The position numbers and the translations under genes were made by a program. Source: Nonomuraea rubra (GTDB taxonomy: Bacteria > Actinomycetota > Actinomycetes > Streptosporangiales > Streptosporangiaceae). From it: a stretch of 64,000 bases of DNA. Under the pieces are notes generated by a model that ran no database searches, was not told where the DNA came from, and was given only the letters and a program-made list of their open reading frames with translations. The stretch is from NCBI RefSeq assembly GCF_014207985.1, contig NZ_JACHMI010000001.1:3393001-3457000 (forward strand), in the 5' to 3' direction. Positions 50,838-58,289 of the stretch are shown here, in pieces; the stretch's first letter is position 1; each line of letters begins with the position of its first letter.

Positions 50838-51545
50838 ATGGACTTCCTCCGGGTGCGCGCCTCGTCCGACGGCGCGGAGACGATCTCGTACTGGACGGGC
50901 GACGTCTACGGCTGGCAGGACGACGACGGCCCGCACCACCTGTTCGGGTTCGAGGGGCTGAACGTGGCCAGGGCCGTCGAGGCCGACGGCGGCTGGCAGC
51001 TCCTGACCAGGGAGGCCGCTCTCTACCTGGACCCGGGGAGCAGGCAGGTGCTCGACTCCTGGCCGAACCCGTTCACCGGGCACGAGGTCGAGGTGCAGCA
51101 CGTCTTCAACGACCCGGTGAACCAGCGGCTTGGCGCGTACCCGGTGCCCGAGACGCGGCTCGGCGGCCAGGTCGTCTACAACGTGGACGTGCGGCTGGCC
51201 TACCCGTCGCCGCTCAAGGTGGCCGACTTCCCCGACAACTCGGCCTCCGACACCTACCGCGCGCTGGAGCTGTTCCAGTTCTTCGCCTCGGCGGCCGACG
51301 TGGAGTCGGGGATGGCGGACGTGCCGTGCGTGTTCTCCTGGTGCCGGGTGTCGCCGTGGCTGCCGTGGATGGCCATGGGGCAGCGCGGGGGCGGGCTGGT
51401 CTACCACTGCCGGGGCGCCAAGGTCGAGGAGGTGCCGGAGCGGCTGCGCGCGCGCGTGGGCGAGCACTTCCTGCACGCCCCGCAGGAGTGGTCGGCGCCC
51501 AACATGACGAGCTGGACGGCGTTCGCGGATAGGGTCGGGCGGTGA
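50838..51545 (+). CDS. DUF1838-family protein
   Basis: The 235-residue protein has the DUF1838 layout as I recall it: ISYWTGDVYGWQDDDGPHHL near the N-terminus, LFGFEGLNVARAV, LTREAALYLDPGSRQVLDSW and PNPFTGHEVEVQHVFNDPVN. There is no signal peptide or membrane helix. Members look like soluble beta-rich, probably ligand-binding proteins, but no activity is known to me. It overlaps the HIT gene by 4 bases and lies 10 bases after the lipoprotein gene. Confidence 0.75.
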   Translation: MDFLRVRASSDGAETISYWTGDVYGWQDDDGPHHLFGFEGLNVARAVEADGGWQLLTREAALYLDPGSRQVLDSWPNPFTGHEVEVQHVFNDPVNQRLGAYPVPETRLGGQVVYNVDVRLAYPSPLKVADFPDNSASDTYRALELFQFFASAADVESGMADVPCVFSWCRVSPWLPWMAMGQRGGGLVYHCRGAKVEEVPERLRARVGEHFLHAPQEWSAPNMTSWTAFADRVGR

Positions 51546-51946
51546 GCACCGACCTGTTCTGCGAGATCATCGCCGGGGAGCGGCCCGCCTACGTGGTGGG
51601 CGCCGACGAGGTGGCGGTCTCCTTCCTCGACACCCGGCCCGTCTTCAAGGGGCACGTGCTGGTCGTGCCCCGGCTGCACGTGGAGACGCTGGGCGACCTC
51701 GGCGACGTCGGGCCGTTCTTCGAGCGGGTGCAGGCCATGGCGCGGGCGGTGGAGCAGGGGCTGCAGGCGGGCGGCACGTTCGTGGCCATGAACAACCGCA
51801 TCAGCCAGAGCGTCGCCCACCTGCACGTGCACGTCGTGCCGCGCAACAAGAAGGACGGGCTGCGCGGCTTCTTCTGGCCGCGCACGACGTACGACTCCGC
51901 CGAGGAGGCCCAGTCGTACGCCGACCTCATCGCCAAGGCCCGCTGA
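51542..51946 (+). CDS. HIT-family hydrolase
   Basis: This 134-residue protein has the histidine triad SVAHLHVHVVPRNK near residues 91-103 and the N-terminal FCEIIAGERPAYVV. HIT proteins hydrolyse nucleoside phosphoramidates or dinucleotides. The length and motifs are standard. The GTG start overlaps the preceding stop. Confidence 0.95.
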   Translation: MSTDLFCEIIAGERPAYVVGADEVAVSFLDTRPVFKGHVLVVPRLHVETLGDLGDVGPFFERVQAMARAVEQGLQAGGTFVAMNNRISQSVAHLHVHVVPRNKKDGLRGFFWPRTTYDSAEEAQSYADLIAKAR

Positions 51947-51965
51947 CCGGCTAGGCTCTGGCCGC

Positions 51966-53147
51966 GTGGAGTACCTGGTCGGCGTGGCCGTCGTCGCGGT
52001 GCTCGTCGGCGTGCCCTCGATCGTGTTGTGGCGGGTCATGCGGGGCCGCCGCGAGCTGGGCACCAGCCCGGCGGAGCGGGCCACGTTCGAGACCCTGCAC
52101 ACCGCCTCGCTCGCCGGGCCGCCGCTGCGGGCCGGGCTGACCGCCGACGGCGCCGAGCGCGCCTCGCGGCACCTGCGCGCGCTGCTCGGGTCGGCCGCGC
52201 TGGCGATCACCGACGTCGAGCGGCTGCTCGTGTACGACGGCGAGGGCGACGACCATCACGCCGAGCAGGCGTTCGAGCACGCGGCGGCCACCCTGAAGGA
52301 CGGCCGCACGCAGGTGCTGACCATCGACTGCGACCTGCTCGAATGCCCCATCAGGCACGCCGTCGTGGTGCCGCTGACCACCGACGACCGCGTCGTGGGC
52401 GCGCTGGCCGCCTACGGGCAGAACGCCTCGGCGGGGCTGGTCAGGGCCGCGCAGGAGGTGGCCGGATGGGTGGACTCGCAGCTGGAGCTGGCCGAGCTGG
52501 ACCGCTCGCGCACGCTGCTCATGGAGGCGGAGGTGCGGGCGCTGCGCGCGCAGATCTCCCCGCACTTCATCTACAACTCGCTCACCACCATCGCCTCGTT
52601 CGTGCGCACCGACCCCGAGCGGGCCAGGGAGCTGCTGCTGGAGTTCGCCGACTTCACCCGCTACTCCTTCCGGCGGCACGGCGAGTTCACCACGCTGGCC
52701 GAGGAACTGCGCTCCATCGACCGCTACCTGATCCTGGAGCGGGCCAGGTTCGGCGACCAGCTCCAGGTGACGCTGCGCATCGCGCCCGAGGTGCTGCCGG
52801 TGGCGGTGCCGTTCCTGTGCCTGCAGCCGCTGGTGGAGAACGCCGTGCGGCACGGCCTGGAGAGCAAGGACGGCGTCGGCCGCATCACGATCATCGCCGA
52901 GGACGCCGGCGCCGAGTGCCGCATCAGCGTCGAGGACGACGGCCTCGGCATGGACCCCGACAGGCTGCGCCGGATCCTCGCAGGTGAGATCACTCCCGCG
53001 GGCGGCGTCGGGCTGGCGAACGTGGACGAGCGGCTGCGCCAGGTGTACGGCGACGAGTACGGTCTGGTCGTCGAAACGGCCAGCGGCGCGGGCACCAAGG
53101 TCAACATCAGATTGCCGAAATATCACCCAGGCGTCTCCGCCCGTTGA
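51966..53147 (+). CDS. LytS-type sensor histidine kinase
   Basis: The 393-residue kinase has one N-terminal TM (about 1-22: YLVGVAVVAVLVGVPSIVLW), a GAF-like middle (45-180) with two Cys near CDLLECPIRHA, a His_kinase domain with phospho-His near 200 in QISPHFIYNSLTTIASFVRT and an ATPase domain with LQPLVENAVRHGLE. This is the LytS/BtsS group, here with a single TM instead of 5TM. It is followed 34 bases later by the cognate LytTR regulator. The GAF-like region with Cys suggests a small-molecule or redox signal. Confidence 0.93.
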   Translation: MEYLVGVAVVAVLVGVPSIVLWRVMRGRRELGTSPAERATFETLHTASLAGPPLRAGLTADGAERASRHLRALLGSAALAITDVERLLVYDGEGDDHHAEQAFEHAAATLKDGRTQVLTIDCDLLECPIRHAVVVPLTTDDRVVGALAAYGQNASAGLVRAAQEVAGWVDSQLELAELDRSRTLLMEAEVRALRAQISPHFIYNSLTTIASFVRTDPERARELLLEFADFTRYSFRRHGEFTTLAEELRSIDRYLILERARFGDQLQVTLRIAPEVLPVAVPFLCLQPLVENAVRHGLESKDGVGRITIIAEDAGAECRISVEDDGLGMDPDRLRRILAGEITPAGGVGLANVDERLRQVYGDEYGLVVETASGAGTKVNIRLPKYHPGVSAR

Positions 53148-53180
53148 CCTCGATCTTTGTTGTCGGTTTTATCACTGTCT

Positions 53181-53930
53181 ATGGCACAACTCCGGGTACT
53201 CGCGGTAGATGACGAGCTGCCCGCCCTCGAAGACCTGTCGTACCTGCTGCGCGCCGATCCCCGCATCGGCGAGGTGGTCACCGCCAGGGACGGCGCGGCG
53301 GCGCTGCGGCTGCTCGACCGCGCCATCGCCGACGGGCGGCCGATCGACGCCGTGTTCCTCGACATCAGGATGCGCGGGCTGGACGGCGTGGTGCTCGGGC
53401 GGCTGCTGTCGCAGTTCGCGAACCCGCCGAGGGTGGTGTTCGTGACCGCGTACGAGGAGCACGCGGTGGACGCGTTCGAGATCAAGGCCGAGGACTACCT
53501 GCTCAAGCCCGTCCGCCCCGAGCGGCTGGCGGAGGCGATCAGGCGGGTGGCGGTCTCCGCCGACGTGCCGGCGGAGGGCGGTGAGAGCGACACGATCCCG
53601 GTCGAGCTGGGCGGGGTGACCCGCTTCGTCTCCAGCGCCGACGTCATGTACGTGGAGGCGCACGGCGACTACGCGCGCCTGCACACGGCCGCGGGCAGCC
53701 ACCTGGTGCGCATTCCGCTGGCCACGCTGGAGGAGCGGTGGGCGTCGGCGGGGTTCGTCCGGGTGCACCGCAGCCACCTGGTGGCGGTCAAGCACATCGA
53801 GGAGCTGCACATCGACTCGGGCAAGTGCAGCGTCCGGGTGGGGGACACCGAGATCCCGGTCAGCCGGCGGCACACGCGCGAGCTGCGCGACCTGCTGGTG
53901 CGGCGGGCCAGGAAGGGCAGGCAGGAATGA
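53181..53930 (+). CDS. LytTR-family response regulator
   Basis: This 249-residue protein has a receiver domain (Asp61 in AVFLDIRMRGLDG, Lys109 in YLLKPVRPE) and a C-terminal LytTR DNA-binding domain (about 145-245: VMYVEAHGDYARLHTAAGSH, RVHRSHLVAVKHIEEL). The ATG at 53181 is chosen because REC begins three residues later. It pairs with the LytS kinase and overlaps the DUF485-like gene by 4 bases, so it probably controls the symporter that follows. Confidence 0.95.
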   Translation: MAQLRVLAVDDELPALEDLSYLLRADPRIGEVVTARDGAAALRLLDRAIADGRPIDAVFLDIRMRGLDGVVLGRLLSQFANPPRVVFVTAYEEHAVDAFEIKAEDYLLKPVRPERLAEAIRRVAVSADVPAEGGESDTIPVELGGVTRFVSSADVMYVEAHGDYARLHTAAGSHLVRIPLATLEERWASAGFVRVHRSHLVAVKHIEELHIDSGKCSVRVGDTEIPVSRRHTRELRDLLVRRARKGRQE

Positions 53931-54328
53931 GCGCCGAGCAGCCGCGTCCGGCGCGACGCTCGCCCCATCCCCGCCGCGTCGCCGTCACCAGCCCGCGCAC
54001 CGCCGCCGCCCGGCGCCCCCGCTACCCCGCGACCCGGGAGATCGACGAGCAGACCCGGCTCGGCGAGGTCTACATGCACTCCCTGCTGCGCACCCAGTTC
54101 AGGCTGGCCCTGTTCGTCTGCACGGTGCTGGCGTGCGTGGTGGGCGGGCTGCCGCTGCTGTTCCTGCTCATCCCCGAGCTGCGCGAGGTGCACCTGCTCG
54201 GCGTGCCGCTCCCGTGGGCGGTGCTCGCCGGCCTCATCTACCCGGCCTTCGTCATCGGCGCCTGGCTCTACGTCCGCCAGGCCGAGCGCAACGAGCGGCA
54301 CTTCGCCGAGCTGGTCGAGCGCCGGTGA
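53927..54328 (+). CDS. DUF485-like two-helix membrane protein
   Basis: This 133-residue protein has an Arg/Pro-rich N-terminus (1-45), a conserved segment EVYMHSLLRTQFRLALFVCT and two TM helices (about 62-85 and 96-118). It resembles the DUF485/YjcH proteins that accompany acetate permease ActP. It overlaps the LytTR regulator gene and precedes the symporter by 37 bases, which supports this reading. Confidence 0.85.
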   Translation: MSAEQPRPARRSPHPRRVAVTSPRTAAARRPRYPATREIDEQTRLGEVYMHSLLRTQFRLALFVCTVLACVVGGLPLLFLLIPELREVHLLGVPLPWAVLAGLIYPAFVIGAWLYVRQAERNERHFAELVERR

Positions 54329-54365
54329 GCGGGCACCGGGCACGGCGTGACGCGGGGCCGGTCGC

Positions 54366-55853
54366 ATGAGCCTGGCGGCTGTGCTGGTCGTGGTGGTCGC
54401 GGCCGTGCTCATCGGGGCGTTCGGGATCAGGTTCTCGCGGACCACGTCCGACTTCTACGTGGCCTCCCGCACGGTCAGCCCGCTCTGGAACGCCTCGGCC
54501 ATCGGCGGCGAGTACCTGTCGGCGGCCTCCTTCCTCGGCGTCGCCGGGCTGATCCTGTCCTTCGGCGTGGACATGTTGTGGCTGCCCGTGGGCTGGACCG
54601 GCGGGTACCTGGTGCTGCTGGTGCTGGTCTCGGCGCCGCTGCGCCGGTCGGGGGCGTACACGCTGCCCGACTTCGCCGAGGCCAGGCTGGAGTCGATGAC
54701 CGTGCGGCGCACCGCGAGCGTGCTGGTCGTGCTGATCGGCTGGCTCTACCTCATGCCGCAGTTCCAGAGCGCGGGCCTGGTGCTGCGCACGATCACCGGC
54801 GCGCCCGTGTGGGTGGGCGGCCTGCTGGTCGCGGTCGTCGTGGCGGTGAACGTGCTGTCGGGCGGGATGCGGTCGATCACGTTCGTGCAGGCGTTCCAGT
54901 ACTGGCTCAAGCTGACGGCGCTGGCGGTGCCGCTGGTGTTCCTGCTGATGGCCTGGCAGGCCGACGGGGCGCCCAACGTCGGCGCGGCGGACGCGGCCAC
55001 CTGGCAGGTGCCGCTGGCCGGGGGCAAGGAGTACGGGCTGTACTCGACGTACTCGCTGATCCTGGCCACGTTCCTGGGCACGATGGGGCTGCCGCACGTG
55101 CTCGTCCGCTTCTACACCAACCCCGACGGGCGGGCCGCCCGCCGTACGACGCTGGTGGTGCTGTCGCTGCTCGGGGCGTTCTACCTGCTGCCCGCCGTGT
55201 ACGGGTGGCTGGGCCGGATGTACACGCCCGAGCTCGTCCGCACGGACACCGTCGTGCTGACCCTGCCGTCCCGCATGATCGGCGGCACCCTCGGCGACCT
55301 GCTGACGGCGCTGGTCACCGCGGGCGCGTTCGCCGCGTTCCTGTCCACCTCCTCGGGCCTGACCGTGTCCGTGGCGGGGGTGATCGCCCAGGACCTGCTC
55401 AAGGGCTCGGTGCGCTCGTTCAGGATCGCCACGCTGATGGCGGTGGCGGTGCCGCTGGCCCTGGCGCTGTGGGCGCGGGCGCTGCCGGTGGCGGACGTGG
55501 TGGGGCTGGCGTTCGCGGTGGCGGCCTCGTCGTTCTGCCCGCTGCTGGTGCTGGGCATCTGGTGGCGGCGGCTGTCCACGACGGGGGCGCTGGCGGGGCT
55601 GTTCGTGGGAGGGGGGCTGGCCTGCGCCGCCGTGCTCGTCACGATCGTGGCGGGGCCGCAGCGGGGGCTGGCGGGGGCGCTGCTGGCCCAGCCGGCGGCG
55701 TGGACGGTGCCGATCGCGTTCACGGTGATGGTGGCGGTGTCCTTCCTGACGCCGCACCGGGTGCCGGCCGGGGTGGCCAGGACCATGGTGAGGCTGCACA
55801 CGCCGGAGGACCTCGACCTCGACCGCGGTGACTGGCGTCCCCGCTCGTCCTAG
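54366..55853 (+). CDS. Sodium:solute symporter (ActP/MctC-like)
   Basis: This 495-residue SSS-family transporter has about 13 TM helices. Key stretches are FYVASRTVSPLWNASAIGGE, YLSAASFLGVAGLILSFG and AAFLSTSSGLTVSVAGVIAQ, the last including the Na-binding Ser/Thr region. The context (DUF485-like partner, LytS/LytTR system) parallels acetate/pyruvate monocarboxylate carriers. Which acid it carries cannot be read from sequence. Confidence 0.92.
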   Translation: MSLAAVLVVVVAAVLIGAFGIRFSRTTSDFYVASRTVSPLWNASAIGGEYLSAASFLGVAGLILSFGVDMLWLPVGWTGGYLVLLVLVSAPLRRSGAYTLPDFAEARLESMTVRRTASVLVVLIGWLYLMPQFQSAGLVLRTITGAPVWVGGLLVAVVVAVNVLSGGMRSITFVQAFQYWLKLTALAVPLVFLLMAWQADGAPNVGAADAATWQVPLAGGKEYGLYSTYSLILATFLGTMGLPHVLVRFYTNPDGRAARRTTLVVLSLLGAFYLLPAVYGWLGRMYTPELVRTDTVVLTLPSRMIGGTLGDLLTALVTAGAFAAFLSTSSGLTVSVAGVIAQDLLKGSVRSFRIATLMAVAVPLALALWARALPVADVVGLAFAVAASSFCPLLVLGIWWRRLSTTGALAGLFVGGGLACAAVLVTIVAGPQRGLAGALLAQPAAWTVPIAFTVMVAVSFLTPHRVPAGVARTMVRLHTPEDLDLDRGDWRPRSS

Positions 55854-56377
55854 CTCATCACCCGCTCGTACGCCGCCACCAGGTCGTCCATGGCCAGCAC
55901 CGGGCCCTCGGGGTCCTTGGCGGCGTCGTCCCAGCGGCGCAGGGCGACCGCGTCGGGCGCCCACGCGTGGGCCTCGAAGGCGGCCACCTCCTCCGGGGAC
56001 ATCGGGCCGCCCTGGACGCGCAGCGAGCGCACCGAGACCGGGCTCAGCGTGTCGTGGTAGGCGGGGTCCACGGCGACGAGGTAGCGCTTGGCGGCCACGT
56101 GCCGCTCGATGGCCCAGGCCGAGCGCTCGGTGAGGTGGTCGCGGGCGAAGGCGGCGCCGGCCTGCTCGTGGGGCATGCCGCGGTAGCGGGTGGCGACCTC
56201 GCGGGCGCGGCCCACGTCGTGGAAGGCGGCGGCCAGGACCAGCTCGTCGTCCGCGCCCGCCGCGACGGCGTGGGCGGCGGCCTGGAGGGCGTGGGTGCGC
56301 TGGTCGACGACCTCGCCGCCGTACGGCACGCCGGCGAGGGCGTCGAAGAGGTCGTGCAGCTCATCCCGAGAAAGCAT
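55850..56377 (-). CDS. PhnZ-family HD-domain oxygenase (phosphonate degradation)
   Basis: This 175-residue HD-domain protein matches PhnZ (mixed-valent diiron oxygenase cleaving the C-P bond of 2-amino-1-hydroxyethylphosphonate) in its diagnostic segments: YGGEVVDQRTHALQ (Tyr19, Glu22, His29), AAFHDVGRA (His53, Asp54), PHEQAGAAF (His70), ERHVAAKRYL (His93, Lys97), SLRVQGGPMSPEE and RWDDAAK (Asp150). All six expected iron ligands are present. One oddity: PhnZ has HDxGH, this protein HDVGR, so Arg57 replaces a His that I recall as contacting the phosphonate. AAGGGG precedes the ATG. It is divergent from the C-P lyase operon. Confidence 0.85.
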   Translation of the reverse strand: MLSRDELHDLFDALAGVPYGGEVVDQRTHALQAAAHAVAAGADDELVLAAAFHDVGRAREVATRYRGMPHEQAGAAFARDHLTERSAWAIERHVAAKRYLVAVDPAYHDTLSPVSVRSLRVQGGPMSPEEVAAFEAHAWAPDAVALRRWDDAAKDPEGPVLAMDDLVAAYERVMS

Positions 56378-56607
56378 GATTTATCCCCTTTTAGCGGGTT
56401 TGGTGCACGCATGATGACCTCCCTCCCGTGACCGGACGGTGGCCGCACGGTGAAGGTGCACCGGCCGGAACGTTACGGGCGGGTGGGTTCGCCCGGAGTT
56501 AACCCCCCGGTTCGTGCAGGGTCAGGCACGACTGGCCTGCTCCTCATTGTCGGCGACGACCGTGGCCGGCCAGACGTGCTACCTGCGAAAAGCTCGGAGA
56601 ACCGACT
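56378..56607. promoter_or_regulatory. Divergent phosphonate promoter region with PHO-box-like repeats
   Basis: This 230-base region separates the PhnZ-like gene and phnD. At 56487-56508 two adjacent 11-base units, gttcgcccgga and gttaacccccc, are followed by a further gttcg at 56510. Actinobacterial PhoP boxes are 11-base direct repeats starting GTTCACC, so this looks like a PHO box about 100 bases upstream of phnD. Phosphate-starvation control of both transcripts would fit. The repeats are degenerate, so the call is moderate. Confidence 0.5.
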
Positions 56608-57531
56608 GTGAAACGTACTCTGACCGCCCTGGCCATGATCGGCGCGCTCGCGGCGGCGGGCTGCTCCTCCGCCAGCGGCAGCAGCGCGGGCGACGGCGAC
56701 GTGCTGCGCTTCGCCGCCGTGCCGACCGAGCAGAACATCGACCCCACCGCCGAGTACAAGGACATCATCGCGCTCATCGAGAAGAACACCGGCAGGAAGG
56801 TGGAGTTCGTCCGCTCCACCGACTACAACGCCGTCATCGAGGGCATGGTGTCCGGCAAGATCGACCTGGCGGAGTTCGGGCCGCTGTCGTACGTGCTCGC
56901 CAGGAGCAACGGCGCGAAGATCACGCCGATCGCGTCCATGGTCGAGAAGGGCGGCAAGCCCACGTACCAGAGCTACGGCATCGTCCCCGCCGGCAGCACG
57001 ATCACCGGCATCGACGGGTTCAAGGGCGCCAAGGTCTGCTTCGTCGACCCCGGCTCCACCTCCGGCTACCTCTTCCCGAGCCAGGGCCTGCTGAGCGCCG
57101 GCATCGATCCCAAGACCGGGGTGCGGCCCGTCATGGCGGGCGGGCACGACAACTCCGTGCTGTCGGTCGCCTCGGGCAAGTGCGAGGCCGGCTTCTCCGA
57201 GAGCGGCATGGTGGACCACATCCTCATCGGCAAGGGCAAGCTCAAGGCCGGCGACGTGAAGATCGTGTGGAGGTCGGAGCCCATCCCCATGTCGCCGGTC
57301 GCCATGCGCGACGACCTGCCCGCCGACCTCAGGACCAAGCTCCAGCAGACCTACACCGAGGATGCGAACAAGGACCGCATGGTGCAGCTCGGCATCTGCG
57401 CGTCGGTGGACGCCTGCGCGGTGACCAACGACAACTCCATCTGGAGCTGGCAGGCCGTCACCGACGCGACCTTCGACCCCGTACGCGAGGTGTGCGCCGC
57501 CACGAAGAACGAGAAGTGCTCCAAGGCATGA
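56608..57531 (+). CDS. phnD: Phosphonate ABC importer, substrate-binding lipoprotein
   Basis: This 307-residue protein has a lipobox signal (GALAAAGC, Cys19) and the PhnD fold: RFAAVPTEQNIDPTAEYKDI, VEFVRSTDYNAVIEGMVSGK, DLAEFGPLSYVLA and CFVDPGSTSGYLFPSQGL. The Ser/Thr-rich STSG loop is where the phosphonate group binds in the family. The GTG start has GGAG in range. It overlaps phnC by 4 bases. It could import phosphonates or phosphite. Confidence 0.94.
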   Translation: MKRTLTALAMIGALAAAGCSSASGSSAGDGDVLRFAAVPTEQNIDPTAEYKDIIALIEKNTGRKVEFVRSTDYNAVIEGMVSGKIDLAEFGPLSYVLARSNGAKITPIASMVEKGGKPTYQSYGIVPAGSTITGIDGFKGAKVCFVDPGSTSGYLFPSQGLLSAGIDPKTGVRPVMAGGHDNSVLSVASGKCEAGFSESGMVDHILIGKGKLKAGDVKIVWRSEPIPMSPVAMRDDLPADLRTKLQQTYTEDANKDRMVQLGICASVDACAVTNDNSIWSWQAVTDATFDPVREVCAATKNEKCSKA

Positions 57532-58289
57532 CGGCACCGGTCGTGGAGACGAAGGGGCTGGTCAAGTCCTTCGGCGACGTCACCGCGTGCGCCGGGATCG
57601 ACCTGACCGTGGCCCGCGGGGAGATCGTCGCCCTGCTCGGGCCGTCCGGGTCCGGCAAGTCCACGCTGCTGCGGCACCTCAACGGGCTGACCCGGCCGGA
57701 CGCGGGCCAGGTCCGCGTGCTCGGCGCCGACGTCGCGACCGTCAAGGGCGCCGAGCTGCGGGCGCTGCGGCGGCGGGTCGGCGTGGTCTTCCAGCAGTTC
57801 AACCTCGTCGGACGGCTGACGGTGATGGAGAACGTGCTGCACGGGGCGCTCGGCCGGGTCCGCGGCCCCCGGTACGGCATCGTGACCTGGCCCAGGTCCG
57901 TACGCGCCGAGGCGTTCGAGCACCTGGACCGGGTGGGCCTGGCGGACCGGGCCTACCAGCGGGCCGGGAGCCTGTCCGGCGGGCAGCAGCAGCGCGTCGC
58001 CATCGCGCGGGCGCTGCTGCAGCGACCCGAGCTGATGCTCGCCGACGAGCCCGTGGCCTCGCTCGACCCCGAGACCGCCGCGTCCGTGATGGACCTGCTG
58101 GTGCGCGTGTGCAGGGAGGACGGGCTGACCATGGTGTGCACGCTGCACCAGATCGAGCTGGCGCTGGAGTGGACCCGGCGGGTGGTGGGGCTGCGGCTGG
58201 GGGAGATCCGGCTGGACGAGCCCACCGAGCTGCTGGACGCCGTACGGCTGCGCGGGCTGTACCTGTCCGACCCCGTGACGGTGCCATGA
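57528..58289 (+). CDS. phnC: Phosphonate ABC importer, ATP-binding protein
   Basis: This 253-residue ATPase has Walker A LLGPSGSGKSTLLRHLNGL, Q-loop VVFQQFNLV, signature LSGGQQQRVAIARAL, Walker B MLADEPVASLDPE and a switch His in CTLHQIELAL. It starts at the ATG overlapping the phnD stop and overlaps phnE by 4 bases. Confidence 0.95.
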   Translation: MTAPVVETKGLVKSFGDVTACAGIDLTVARGEIVALLGPSGSGKSTLLRHLNGLTRPDAGQVRVLGADVATVKGAELRALRRRVGVVFQQFNLVGRLTVMENVLHGALGRVRGPRYGIVTWPRSVRAEAFEHLDRVGLADRAYQRAGSLSGGQQQRVAIARALLQRPELMLADEPVASLDPETAASVMDLLVRVCREDGLTMVCTLHQIELALEWTRRVVGLRLGEIRLDEPTELLDAVRLRGLYLSDPVTVP

